Source: Candidatus Sulfurimonas marisnigri (GTDB taxonomy: Bacteria; Campylobacterota; Campylobacteria; Campylobacterales; Sulfurimonadaceae). Taken from it: 64,000 bases of DNA. Position numbers and translations under genes: made by a program. The notes below the pieces were generated by a model that saw only the letters and a list, made by a program, of their open reading frames with translations, was not told where the DNA came from and ran no database searches. This document shows positions 6,413 through 15,860 of the stretch, piece by piece (positions within the stretch are counted from its first letter, which is position 1; the number at the start of each line of letters is the position of its first letter). The stretch spans positions 62,001 through 126,000 of the forward strand of contig NZ_CP054493.1 in the NCBI RefSeq assembly GCF_015265475.1, written 5' to 3'.

Positions 6413-8794
6413 CTAAGACCTAGTCTCCAAATCTGTAACCACTTTATGCATTTTGTAGAGTGAGTCAGGGTTTAGGGATATTGAGTCGATAGAGTTTTCT
6501 ACTAAAAACTCTGTAATCTCCGGGTAGTCTGATGGCGCTTGACCACAGATGCCAATGTACTTACCCTCTTTTTTGCAAGCATCAATAGCCATCTTTAGCA
6601 TTCTCTTGACAGCCTCATTCCTCTCATCAAATATATGGTCTATCTTTGAACTCTCACGGTCAATCCCGAGCGTTAGCTGCGTTAAGTCGTTTGAGCCAAT
6701 GGAGTAGCCGTTAAATATTTTTAAAAACTCATCTGCCAAGATAACATTAGCCGGTATTTCGCACATTGCATATATCTCAAGTCCATTTACCCCTTGAATA
6801 AGCCCTTTTGAGTTCATGATATCTATAACTTTTTTACCCTCATCCGGTGTGCGAACAAAAGGAATCATAATTTTAATATTTTTAAGACCCATATCGTCAC
6901 GTACCCGTTTTAATGCTTCACACTCCCACTCAAAAGCCTCTTTATAGCTTTTATCATAGTATCTGCTAGCCCCACGAAACCCTATCATAGGGTTCTCTTC
7001 AACTGCCTCATAAGCAAGACCTCCAAGCATGTTGCGGTACTCATTACTCTTAAAATCGCTGCATCTTATAATTACCGGTTTCGGGTAAAAAGCGGCCGCA
7101 ATTGTGCCGACACCTTCGCTTAATTTTTGCAAGAAGAACTCCTTTGAATCTCTAAATGGAGTCATAAAAGTGCGGATTTTGGCATCATCCTTAACCGGTT
7201 TTCCTTTGTGCATATCTACAAGCACCATTGGATGGGCGTTTATGGAATTAGTCATAATAAACTCCATGCGGGCAAGTCCGACACCATCATTAGGCATTTT
7301 GGCAAGGTTAAAAGCTTCTGCGGGATTGCCAACATTCATATAAAGTTTAGTTTTAGTGGGGGTAAGATTGCTGATATCAATTTTATTTACCGAGTATGGG
7401 AGTTCACCCTCATATATGTAACCCTCATCTCCCTGAGAACAGCTAACAGTAACGCTAACACCACTCTCTAACACATCTGTTGCGTTAGTACATCCAACAA
7501 CGGCAGGTACTCCAATTTCACGAGCAACTATTGCAGCATGACATGTACGGCTTCCGCGGTTGGTTACAACTGCTGATGCTTTTTTCATGATAGGTTCCCA
7601 ATCAGGGTTTGTAGTGTCGGCAACTAAAACTTCACCCTCATTAAAATAGGCAAATTCAGATGTATCATTTATGATTCTTATTTTCCCTCTGCCGATTTTA
7701 TCGCCAACAGCACGTCCGGATGCAAGTATCTTGGCATCTTCCGTCAGAGCAAGAGAATATTTCTCAATGCTTATGTCATTTTTTTGTTTGCTTTTTACGG
7801 TTTCAGGTCTTGCTTGAACAATATATAGTTTGCTATCGTTTGCATCTTTCGCCCACTCGATATCCATAGGACAATTGTAGTGATCTTCGATAATTATCGC
7901 CTGTTTGGCCAAGCTAATAACTTCACTATCATTAATTGAAAAACTGTTTTGCTCCTCTTTGCTTGTTTGGACGTTGTACGTTCTATCTCCATTATCAGCA
8001 TAAAGCATCTTCTCTTTTTTGCTCCCAAGAGAGTGTTTTAAGATAGTCTCTATGCCATTTTTCAGAGTAGGTTTAAAGATGAAAAATTCATCTGCATTTA
8101 CCCGTCCGCTGACTACATTTTCACCAAGTCCCCATATAGAGTTAATGAGCACTAAACTATCGCTGCCACTCTCTGTGTCAATTGTAAACATAATACCACT
8201 TGATGATTTATCACTACGAACCATCTTTTGCACACCTACTGAGAGGGCAACTTTAAGGTGGTTAAAACCACGACTTGTCCTGTAGCTTATAGCACGGTCT
8301 GTAAACAAAGATGCAAAGCACCTTTTAACACTCTCAAGTAACATATCAGTTGTGTTAACATTTAAAAAGGTCTCTTGCTGTCCTGCAAAACTTGCATCTG
8401 GCAAATCTTCTGCAGTGCCTGATGAACGTACAGCAACATCAATACTGTCTAGACCATACTCTTGGGAGAGAGTTTTATATGCCTCTTGAAGTTCATCAAT
8501 TAATTGTTTTGGAAGATGTGAATCAAGAATTAGTCTGCGAACAGCCAGACCTCTTTTTTGAAGGTTCTCAGTGTCAGAGATATCAAGGTCGCTCAATATC
8601 TCTGTAATTGAGTTTTTTATATTGTTTTCTTCTAATAGTAACCAGTAGGCCTCACTTGTTGTAGCAAAACCATTAGGAATGTTTATTCCCTTAACAGTTA
8701 GATTCTTATACATTTCCCCAAGTGATGCATTTTTGCCGCCAACCGTTGGAATATCATCTATTGTAAGTTCTTTAAAGAAGCGAATATATTGCAT
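6413..8794 (-). CDS. ppsA: Phosphoenolpyruvate synthase
   Basis: 793 residues from the ATG at 8794, which has AAAGGT upstream; an in-frame extension to 8887 has no family similarity. The N-terminal ATP-grasp-like domain begins VGGKNASLGEMY. The phospho-histidine swivelling domain contains SRTCHAAIVARE (His near 417), and the C-terminal TIM barrel has NMLGG, FRGASRYY, GSNDLTQLTLGIDR and GICGQAPSD. It converts pyruvate and ATP to PEP, AMP and phosphate, the entry to gluconeogenesis; this fits an autotroph fixing CO2 through acetyl-CoA and pyruvate. It is convergent with the hsp20 genes. Confidence 0.96.
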   Translation of the reverse strand: MQYIRFFKELTIDDIPTVGGKNASLGEMYKNLTVKGINIPNGFATTSEAYWLLLEENNIKNSITEILSDLDISDTENLQKRGLAVRRLILDSHLPKQLIDELQEAYKTLSQEYGLDSIDVAVRSSGTAEDLPDASFAGQQETFLNVNTTDMLLESVKRCFASLFTDRAISYRTSRGFNHLKVALSVGVQKMVRSDKSSSGIMFTIDTESGSDSLVLINSIWGLGENVVSGRVNADEFFIFKPTLKNGIETILKHSLGSKKEKMLYADNGDRTYNVQTSKEEQNSFSINDSEVISLAKQAIIIEDHYNCPMDIEWAKDANDSKLYIVQARPETVKSKQKNDISIEKYSLALTEDAKILASGRAVGDKIGRGKIRIINDTSEFAYFNEGEVLVADTTNPDWEPIMKKASAVVTNRGSRTCHAAIVAREIGVPAVVGCTNATDVLESGVSVTVSCSQGDEGYIYEGELPYSVNKIDISNLTPTKTKLYMNVGNPAEAFNLAKMPNDGVGLARMEFIMTNSINAHPMVLVDMHKGKPVKDDAKIRTFMTPFRDSKEFFLQKLSEGVGTIAAAFYPKPVIIRCSDFKSNEYRNMLGGLAYEAVEENPMIGFRGASRYYDKSYKEAFEWECEALKRVRDDMGLKNIKIMIPFVRTPDEGKKVIDIMNSKGLIQGVNGLEIYAMCEIPANVILADEFLKIFNGYSIGSNDLTQLTLGIDRESSKIDHIFDERNEAVKRMLKMAIDACKKEGKYIGICGQAPSDYPEITEFLVENSIDSISLNPDSLYKMHKVVTDLETRS

Positions 8795-8916
8795 AATATA
8801 ACCTTTAAAAATATTTAATACTATTTTATCATAATCAATGGTTACTATAAAGGCTAAAACAAAAATATAATAAAAAAAGTTAAGCACAGCTTGTCATAAA
8901 ACTTATGACTTTTGGC

Positions 8917-8922
8917 TACAAT
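8917..8922 (+). promoter_or_regulatory. -10 box five bases before the helicase ATG (leaderless candidate)
   Basis: TACAAT, preceded by TGGC, lies five bases before the ATG at 8928, and there is no Shine-Dalgarno sequence. Transcription starting seven bases after the box would begin at the start codon itself. Confidence 0.5.
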
Positions 8923-8927
8923 TTTAC

Positions 8928-11720
8928 ATGTCTAAAAAAAATAAAAAAAATAGTAAAATAAATCAGAAAATCAGAAAATACTTTGATGATGACCCTTTTG
9001 ATGTTGGAATCGAGAGGGTAAGTTCTGAGACCTTAAGTGAGCTTTTTCACACTCTTGGCATCTATGATATTGAGCATAATAGAGATTTATTAATAAAAAC
9101 AGCTAGAATGATATGGAGTGAAGCAGATGTTGAGTTCCGCGCTGATGTTTTAAACTTTTTTGCCTCAAATGGTACTGTCTACAGATCAAATGCTCCTAAA
9201 GAACCAAATCTCGATAGAGAAGAGAAAATAGATTTAATCCTGCAAGAGCTGAATGTATCTAATGATGAGGCAGCTCTGCTTCATGAGCTATATGCTGAAG
9301 TTAGAAGTAAGAAGATTACTACAAGCAAGGTGGAGTCAAAACTTCGTCACATTCGATTTAGCATCAAAAAGGAGAGACTTCAAAAAGCTCTTGATGGCGT
9401 TTTTGATATAGATGACTCTTTGGAGTTTAATGCCTCTTTGCACTATGTTCTTTATGCTCAAAGTTTTCATAAAATACTTACGTTAAACACTAAGCAATAT
9501 GATTACGAGTATCTTCAAGATACAGATGAGTCGGTGCTCATTAGTGAGATTAGCGAAGAGAAAGAGAGAGTTGTATCCCTTAAGCAAGATGAGATAAACA
9601 ACTTTATAAAAAATTTACCAGACCCTCATAAGCATTTAACGCAAAAAGAGATAGCAAGTGCCCTGCGTGCTTCACCTCCAAAAACGAAGCTATCTTACCC
9701 TATGATTAAAAACAGTGTACTTGAAGATATAATGAAAAAATCACTTGGAGTTGTTGAAATAGAAGTTCATGATGAAGAGCTTTTAGTCGGGCTAAAACAG
9801 ATTTTTAAACTTCCACATTCAGATAAAGAACATGAGTATAATTTAGAGTTACATGTAGCCCTGAATTCACTTTTAGAAGATATTTGGAAATCTGAAGAGC
9901 TGGACTTTAGTGAGGTTATTCAAGAATCAAAAAATGAATATGAAAATCAGTTTTTAAATGACTTAGAGAGCATAGTAGATGAGTGCAGAAAATATGCGAC
10001 ACTTCTGCACCTTAGTGAGCTGGAACTGCATTCAAGAGTTTATAGCCTTTTGCTTGACTTACTTCCACAATCTTTAAATATAACACCAAAAGTAATACGA
10101 AAAACAGTAAGAAGGTTTGTCCACAGCACTCATGACCAGATAATTAAAAAACAGAGACATGCTCTGCTTGCAAGAACGATTAGAGATTTTAAAAACCTCT
10201 TTCCTCAGGCTAGAAGTATGAGAAGAAAGCTCACACTTCACATAGGACCTACAAATAGCGGTAAAACTTACGAGGCGATGAAGAAGCTGGAGTATGCTGA
10301 TACAGGCTACTATCTTGCTCCTCTTAGGCTTCTTGCACTTGAAGGGTATGAGTCTCTCAAAGAGCGAGGCATATCAGCATCTCTTATAACAGGTGAAGAG
10401 CAGATTTTAGATGTAGATGCAACACATATAAGCTCAACCATAGAGATGATAAATTTTGATGTTGATGTCGATGTTTGTGTGATTGATGAGGTTCAAATGC
10501 TAGATGACCGTGACCGTGGATGGGCATGGGCAAATGCAATTATCGGAGCACCTGCCAAAGAGGTGATAATGACAGGCTCTGTAAATTCAAAAGATGCGAT
10601 TATTGCACTTGCGGAGTACCTTGGAGAAGAGCTTGAGATAGTTGAATTTGAGAGAAAAAATCCCCTTACACTTCTAGAGACTCCAACAAATGTAAAAGAT
10701 GTTGAAGAGGGGACAGCAATTATTGCCTTTAGTAGAAAAGATGTTTTAAGACTAAAGCAAAGTTTCGTGGCTTATTTTAGAGTAAGTGTTGTGTATGGAA
10801 ACCTCTCTCCTGAAGTGAGACGTGAAGAGGCTAGAAGATTTAGGGCAGGGGAGACAGAGATACTAATAGCTACAGACGCGATTGCCATGGGGATGAATCT
10901 ACCTATAAGAACTATACTTTTTTCTAAGGCTGAAAAGTTTGATGGAGTGACTCAAAGAAATCTATTGCCATCAGAAGTTCATCAAATTTCAGGTCGTGCG
11001 GGAAGGTTCGGATTGCATGAAGAAGGGTATGTTGGAGCTTTAACTTCAGACGTCTTGGGTATAGTTAAAAAGAACTTTGTTAAAGAGGCAAAAACTATCA
11101 CTATACCTTTTAAAGTTATGGCAAATCTAGAACACATAAAGCTTGTAGGAAGCATTTTAGAAGAAAATTCATTAAGTGAAATATTGCAGTTCTTTGCTAA
11201 AAACATGGAGTTTAACGGTCCATTTATAGCAGGTAATTTAGATGATATGTTAGAAGCTGCTTTAATAGTTGATACTTACGATTTAGATATAGCTACGAAA
11301 TACCATCTTGCATGTGCTCCTCTTACTTTAAAGTCTCCATATATTGTAGGAGCTTTTGAGAGATACTTAACAGCACTGGAAAAGAATATGCCTGTTTCAT
11401 ATGTAGAACCACACCTTGCTGGAAGTTTTGCTCAAACATCAGATGAACTTTTACGTGCAGAGGACATGGTAAAAGAGATTTCACTCTATCTTTGGCTTAG
11501 CTATAGATTTCAAGATTATTTCTTGGATGCACATAAAGCTCGTATATCTAGAGGTGTTATAAATAGGTACATAGAAGAATCCCTGCAACAAAGTCATTTA
11601 GCTTCAAGATGCAGAATGTGTCAGGTGCCTTTGCCTCTTAATACAAAGTACAGTATCTGCCAGTCGTGCTTTAAAAGACACTACACTACAATGGGAACCA
11701 GAGGTCGAAAGAGAAGCTAA
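8928..11720 (+). CDS. SUV3-like superfamily 2 RNA helicase
   Basis: 930 residues. The helicase core begins near residue 435 with LTLHIGPTNSGKTYEAM (Walker A). It continues through YLAPLRLLALEGYE (motif Ia), VCVIDEVQMLDDRDRGWAW (motif II near 518), TGSV (III) and IATDAIAMGMNL with HQISGRAGRFG (V/VI). The DEVQ box and the GPTNSGKT phrase are characteristic of SUV3, the mitochondrial degradosome helicase, and its bacterial homologues. A CxxC-N-CxxC zinc-finger-like tail (CRMC, CQSC) closes the protein. The first 430 residues are charged, helical and not recognised. The bacterial role is probably RNA turnover, by homology only. It overlaps the convergent GGDEF gene by 4 bases. Confidence 0.9.
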   Translation: MSKKNKKNSKINQKIRKYFDDDPFDVGIERVSSETLSELFHTLGIYDIEHNRDLLIKTARMIWSEADVEFRADVLNFFASNGTVYRSNAPKEPNLDREEKIDLILQELNVSNDEAALLHELYAEVRSKKITTSKVESKLRHIRFSIKKERLQKALDGVFDIDDSLEFNASLHYVLYAQSFHKILTLNTKQYDYEYLQDTDESVLISEISEEKERVVSLKQDEINNFIKNLPDPHKHLTQKEIASALRASPPKTKLSYPMIKNSVLEDIMKKSLGVVEIEVHDEELLVGLKQIFKLPHSDKEHEYNLELHVALNSLLEDIWKSEELDFSEVIQESKNEYENQFLNDLESIVDECRKYATLLHLSELELHSRVYSLLLDLLPQSLNITPKVIRKTVRRFVHSTHDQIIKKQRHALLARTIRDFKNLFPQARSMRRKLTLHIGPTNSGKTYEAMKKLEYADTGYYLAPLRLLALEGYESLKERGISASLITGEEQILDVDATHISSTIEMINFDVDVDVCVIDEVQMLDDRDRGWAWANAIIGAPAKEVIMTGSVNSKDAIIALAEYLGEELEIVEFERKNPLTLLETPTNVKDVEEGTAIIAFSRKDVLRLKQSFVAYFRVSVVYGNLSPEVRREEARRFRAGETEILIATDAIAMGMNLPIRTILFSKAEKFDGVTQRNLLPSEVHQISGRAGRFGLHEEGYVGALTSDVLGIVKKNFVKEAKTITIPFKVMANLEHIKLVGSILEENSLSEILQFFAKNMEFNGPFIAGNLDDMLEAALIVDTYDLDIATKYHLACAPLTLKSPYIVGAFERYLTALEKNMPVSYVEPHLAGSFAQTSDELLRAEDMVKEISLYLWLSYRFQDYFLDAHKARISRGVINRYIEESLQQSHLASRCRMCQVPLPLNTKYSICQSCFKRHYTTMGTRGRKRS

Positions 11721-13039
11721 AGTAAGTTTGAATAATTTATGACTTGGTTACGACCATTATTTTTTGCTCTGTAGAGTGCTTTATCGGCATTATCTAAAAT
11801 AGTTTTCGCATCAATCCCTTTTGTGCTGCTAGCAACTCCAAAGCTGGCAGTTTTGTGCCCTACGGTTGTGAAATCAAACTTTTCTATAGACGTTCTTAAC
11901 TTTTCAGCTACTGACATTGCACCATTAGCATCTGTCTCAATACAAATTATAATAAACTCTTCTCCACCCCATCTTCCAACATAATCTGTAGCTCTTGCAT
12001 TGTTCTTTAAAATTAATGCAAACTCTTCTAAAACAGTGTCCCCTACCAAGTGTCCATGAGTGTCATTAATGGATTTAAAGTGATCTATATCAATGATAAT
12101 TATAGAAAAGACACTATTATTTATATATCTGTTAATTCTTTGTATTTCAATGTCGATAATTTCATCAATTTTAACTCTATTGTAAAGTTTAGTTAGTGAG
12201 TCAAGAACGTATAAGCTCTTCAATTCCTCCTTTGTGGCAACCAACTCTTCATGCTCTTGATGAAGTTTATTTATAAATAGGTTGATAGATTTTGTGACAT
12301 CTCCTAGTTCATCATAGGATACAATGCAGAGTCTTTTATTAAAATCTGCATCACCAGATGCTATTTGTCTTGTCTCTTCTACAATTTGGTTTATCCTAAA
12401 CTTGAAATCTTGAGAGATGTAAACTGTAACAATAATGGAAACTGAAAGCCAAAGTATAAATATATAACTTCCGTTTGATATGACAGAATTAGAATTTTCA
12501 TATATTGAATTCATATTTTGTTCAATTTTATCTTTGAGCTTTAATTTTAAATTATTAAATAGCTCATAAATGTTATTATATTTTTTTACAAGTAACGCAG
12601 TATCACTGTTGATATTCTCATAGTTATAGTTACTGTTTATTAATTTGGTGGATACTTTTTTAGCAGTTATATAATAGTCCTGAAATGAATTCAAAACCCT
12701 TTTAATATCATCCCCATAATCAGTAGCAAAATGTTTTTCTAGATTGGTTTTAATTTCATTTGCGTAAATATCTGAATTAGCAATCCAATCTAACTCTTTT
12801 GCAACTACGGCACTGTTTAGCTCATTGAGTATTTGTTCTAAAAGTGATATATTATTAAAAGTACACTCATGCAGATGTATTAGTTCAGCATTGATCTCTT
12901 GCATATCAGAGTTCATTTTGAGTGTGTTTGAGAGAATAAAAAAATAAAAAGGTAAGATAGATATAATCCCTATTAAAGGGACTAGAAGATTTTTTTTCAA
13001 TAGCGATAATGAATTATAATATACAATTAGTTTTTTCAT
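11717..13039 (-). CDS. Membrane diguanylate cyclase with helical sensor and HAMP-like linker
   Basis: 440 residues. A first membrane segment (about 17-37) is followed by a roughly 150-residue helical periplasmic region, a second membrane segment (about 190-208), a HAMP-like linker and a coiled coil. A complete GGDEF domain follows, with active site GGEEF near residue 355. The inhibitory I-site RxxD (RATD) lies exactly five residues before GGEEF, so product inhibition by c-di-GMP is expected. The NSLT/DIDHFKSINDTHGH metal and substrate motifs are intact. The gene follows a PstS-like periplasmic protein gene by 7 bases, suggesting that the binding protein feeds the sensor. Confidence 0.92.
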   Translation of the reverse strand: MKKLIVYYNSLSLLKKNLLVPLIGIISILPFYFFILSNTLKMNSDMQEINAELIHLHECTFNNISLLEQILNELNSAVVAKELDWIANSDIYANEIKTNLEKHFATDYGDDIKRVLNSFQDYYITAKKVSTKLINSNYNYENINSDTALLVKKYNNIYELFNNLKLKLKDKIEQNMNSIYENSNSVISNGSYIFILWLSVSIIVTVYISQDFKFRINQIVEETRQIASGDADFNKRLCIVSYDELGDVTKSINLFINKLHQEHEELVATKEELKSLYVLDSLTKLYNRVKIDEIIDIEIQRINRYINNSVFSIIIIDIDHFKSINDTHGHLVGDTVLEEFALILKNNARATDYVGRWGGEEFIIICIETDANGAMSVAEKLRTSIEKFDFTTVGHKTASFGVASSTKGIDAKTILDNADKALYRAKNNGRNQVINYSNLL

Positions 13040-13046
13040 AATTTAG

Positions 13047-13442
13047 CTAATCTGCCTCATATATTACTTTCCAGTTCTCTTTTAAATCTTTTTTTTCAAT
13101 AAATGCTATAGTATTTAAATTATTAAGTTTTTTCACAATTTCATCGTTATTAAATTTTCGAGAGATTGCTTTTTTACCTTTAAAAACCAATCTAGTCCAG
13201 TAACTATTATATTGAGACATTGACTTGTTTAAGATTTTATTTACAAATTTTTCACATAATTTTTCATTTTTGCATAGTAAAGGTTCAATGGTTATATTAT
13301 TTATCTTATTGATTTTAGCTAAGTATATAGACTTTATTGACTCTTTGGATAAACTATTTATATTGGAGTCTTTATTGGTAACTATAACAATGTTTGCATG
13401 AAGAAGATAAGTAGTTATAAATAAAAGTAAAATGTATCTCAT
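13047..13442 (-). CDS. PstS-like periplasmic binding protein, single-lobe size
   Basis: 131 residues from the ATG at 13442, preceded by AAGGA; an in-frame ATG two codons earlier overlaps the ribosome-binding site. The signal peptide is followed by IVIVTNKDSNINSLSKESIKSIYLAK, YNSYWTRLVFKGK and NNLNTIAFIEKKDL, matching short phosphate-type substrate-binding proteins. The protein is about half the length of a full PstS and has no transporter genes beside it. It is directly upstream of a diguanylate cyclase. A paralogue occurs at 37833. The ligand is not known; phosphate is only the family annotation. Confidence 0.75.
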   Translation of the reverse strand: MRYILLLFITTYLLHANIVIVTNKDSNINSLSKESIKSIYLAKINKINNITIEPLLCKNEKLCEKFVNKILNKSMSQYNSYWTRLVFKGKKAISRKFNNDEIVKKLNNLNTIAFIEKKDLKENWKVIYEAD

Positions 13443-13538
13443 AATCATCCTTGCCTATATAATGTAATTAAAAGAAACTATTGTACCATAATTAATAAAA
13501 AATCACATTATATACCTATGTTATTTTGCAATTTGTGA

Positions 13539-14594
13539 TTACTGAGTGTATAAAATATACTCAATTGCTTCTAAAAGTTCTTCATTTGTGGTTTTATTTG
13601 CACAAGCGTAGCCAAGTGATGCTCCAGCTCCTACACCCTCTTTTGCTTCACCATCATCATATTTTTTTAGTATTGGTATGGCAGCTTTTTCAAATGAAAA
13701 GCTTGTATAAACGGCGTGAGGCTTATAACTTAGAAGAGAGAGGATATGAGCTATGTCTGAGTGCTCGTCATTTGCCACCCAAGAGGTAGTTGCTAGAGTG
13801 ATATTGTCACTTTTTACCCGCATTAAAACATCTTCTCTAAGGGCATCTGCTACAAGCAGACAGGCTGCCATTTGAGTTCCTCCTGCTAGAACTATATGGA
13901 ATCTTCTTGAAGCTTCAAGCAAAAAACCGGCACAAAAGATAAGCATATTATCACTTACATGTGAGAGTTTCTCAAATTTGTCCATATCTTCATTTATAAG
14001 TGAGAGGGCTTTTTGGATAGTTTCATCTTTGATGGAGTTTGGTACATTTAAAAAACTAGAAGAGAAGTCATTCTTGCATTCATATCCCAAAGCCAAGGCA
14101 GTTGCAGTGGCTGTGGTAGTTCCGCTTGGAGTACTCTCTGCAAGTATTAGGTAGCTACCCTTTAGTTCATAACTTTTTCCAGCTTTCATACCTTTGTGAA
14201 AAATATCTCTTGCATCTATATTTGCACCAGTGACGATGGAGTCTGATGGTGAAATGCCAAAACTTTGACATGTAGTATTTTGAGGAGATATATTAAGACC
14301 TAGATTTAAAATCTCTATGGAGCTAAAAGGTGTCAGGTTATGAACCGCTCTTGTAATAATAGCCGGAGTTGGAACACCTGTCGGAGTCTCCGCAAGCTCC
14401 CCTAAAGAGAAAACTTTTTGGCTTGTTATAAACTCTGCATCTAGTGTCGGCGTAAGAGGAATCATACCGGGGATTCCAGCCTGAGTTATCCCCTCTATCT
14501 CACATGTCCTTGTAACTGAGGCAGCTAAAAGAAAGTCTGCTTTGCCAACTGGCAGAGAATCCTCTTCATTTGTAAAAATATTATATGTTTTCAA
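13539..14594 (-). CDS. cobT: Nicotinate-nucleotide-dimethylbenzimidazole phosphoribosyltransferase, TIGR00303/archaeal type
   Basis: 351 residues. It matches the archaeal/cyanobacterial CobT variant (TIGR00303) more than enterobacterial CobT, with the stretches GITQAGIPGMIPLTPTLDAE, ETPTGVPTPAIITRA and LAESTPSGTTTATATALALG. The enzyme activates the lower-ligand base as its alpha-ribotide for the cobamide nucleotide loop. It overlaps the phosphatase gene upstream by 14 bases, and the phosphatase gene in turn abuts cobS, so the loop-assembly genes are one operon. Which base is used cannot be read from sequence; some Campylobacterota make adenine-type norcobamides. Confidence 0.88.
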   Translation of the reverse strand: MKTYNIFTNEEDSLPVGKADFLLAASVTRTCEIEGITQAGIPGMIPLTPTLDAEFITSQKVFSLGELAETPTGVPTPAIITRAVHNLTPFSSIEILNLGLNISPQNTTCQSFGISPSDSIVTGANIDARDIFHKGMKAGKSYELKGSYLILAESTPSGTTTATATALALGYECKNDFSSSFLNVPNSIKDETIQKALSLINEDMDKFEKLSHVSDNMLIFCAGFLLEASRRFHIVLAGGTQMAACLLVADALREDVLMRVKSDNITLATTSWVANDEHSDIAHILSLLSYKPHAVYTSFSFEKAAIPILKKYDDGEAKEGVGAGASLGYACANKTTNEELLEAIEYILYTQ

Positions 14595-15117
14595 TTATCA
14601 AATCTCCGTAATCTATTTTAATGCTAAATGCTTCTTCTAGTGTTATGTTTTTTATTATACTCAGAAGAACTCGTATAACGCCTGCGTGAGTTACAACCAA
14701 TATATGCTCTTTGTTTAGAGTTGGAAGATACTCTAAAAAAAACTTTCTCACCCTTTTGATATACTCTTCGTATGGCTCCCCGTCAAGGGCGTCAATCCAC
14801 TGCAAAAAATCTATATACTTTATCTCTTTTTGGGCAATAATATCATCAAACTTCATCCCCTCATGTTTTCCCCAAAACTTCTCTCTTAGTTTGTCGGTGT
14901 ATATAATATTTTCTTTATGCACAGAGTATTTGATACTCTCTTTGGCACGGAACAGGTCTGAACAAAACATAGCATCAAAGTTTATAGAGTCTAAGCTTTT
15001 TGCTAACTCTTTTGCCTGCTTATGACCTCTTACAGATAAACCTATGTTGTTATGTCCGTTATAGCAACTATGATATGCCTCATCCACCTCTGCATGTCGA
15101 ACTAAGGTTATTTGCAT
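14581..15117 (-). CDS. cobC: Histidine phosphatase, probable alpha-ribazole phosphatase
   Basis: 178 residues of the phosphoglycerate-mutase-like fold. The catalytic histidine sits in LVRHAEVDEAY (RHA in place of the common RHG), the second-site Arg region is RAKES, and the late histidine is in VVTHAGVIRVLL. Together with cobS (shared base at 15117) and cobT (14-base overlap), its job is most likely removal of the 5'-phosphate from alpha-ribazole phosphate or from adenosylcobalamin phosphate. General phosphoglycerate mutase activity is the alternative, but the operon makes it unlikely. Confidence 0.85.
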   Translation of the reverse strand: MQITLVRHAEVDEAYHSCYNGHNNIGLSVRGHKQAKELAKSLDSINFDAMFCSDLFRAKESIKYSVHKENIIYTDKLREKFWGKHEGMKFDDIIAQKEIKYIDFLQWIDALDGEPYEEYIKRVRKFFLEYLPTLNKEHILVVTHAGVIRVLLSIIKNITLEEAFSIKIDYGDLIIENI

Positions 15118-15860
15118 TAAGACAATATTCCAAAGAGTACAATGTTAAGCAGAACCAACTCTGTCACTTCGATTGTAAAACCATATGTGTCGCCTGTAAA
15201 ACCACCGTATCTCTTTATGAAAAATCTTTTTATAACAAACAAAACTAACAATGAGCCGAGAAGAAGTATAAAGCCCTTCCACATAAGGACTAAAACTAAA
15301 GAGTAAAACAGTGCTATAAACATTTGTGTTTTACTAAGTTCCTCTTTTGCCAATGTGCTCATACCGCTTGGAGTTACATAAGGGTAGTTGTAAATTGCTA
15401 AAACAGCATTAAGTCTTGAGAGCATTAAAATTGCCGGTAAAAGATAGAGCAGCTCCTCATAGTCTGTAAGAAACAAAGAGAGAGATGAGGCTTTTAGTAT
15501 AAGAAAAGTTACTGTTAAAATCATCCCCATACCGCCTACATGTGGCTCTTTCATAACTTCTAAAGCCTTGCTTTTGTCTACATAAAGCCCATCTATCGTA
15601 TCACTAAAACCATCAAGATGAAGAGCTCCCGTGAGAACTACCCATAGAGCAAAAATGAGAATTCCCAAGTGGGTTGATGATATGTATGGAGACAAAAGTA
15701 AATAAGCCGCCCACAAGATTGAACCTAGTAAAACCCCAATAAGAGGGTAAAACATAGCCGCATGACCGTTTATACCTTTGTGGAAATTGTGAACTTTGAA
15801 AAAAGGGAGAGTAGTTAACATTGAGAGTGCGAGTGCGAAACCTCTGAAAATATTTTTCAT
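15117..15860 (-). CDS. cobS: Adenosylcobinamide-GDP ribazoletransferase
   Basis: 247 residues with six or so membrane helices. The conserved acidic motifs of CobS are present: GALHLDGFSDTIDGLYVDKSK near residues 80-100 and GGFTGDTYGFTIEVTE near 218-233. It joins adenosylcobinamide-GDP to alpha-ribazole (phosphate) at the inner membrane, the last step of cobamide assembly. Its start overlaps the cobU stop by 4 bases, and its stop shares a base with the cobC start. Confidence 0.95.
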   Translation of the reverse strand: MKNIFRGFALALSMLTTLPFFKVHNFHKGINGHAAMFYPLIGVLLGSILWAAYLLLSPYISSTHLGILIFALWVVLTGALHLDGFSDTIDGLYVDKSKALEVMKEPHVGGMGMILTVTFLILKASSLSLFLTDYEELLYLLPAILMLSRLNAVLAIYNYPYVTPSGMSTLAKEELSKTQMFIALFYSLVLVLMWKGFILLLGSLLVLFVIKRFFIKRYGGFTGDTYGFTIEVTELVLLNIVLFGILS

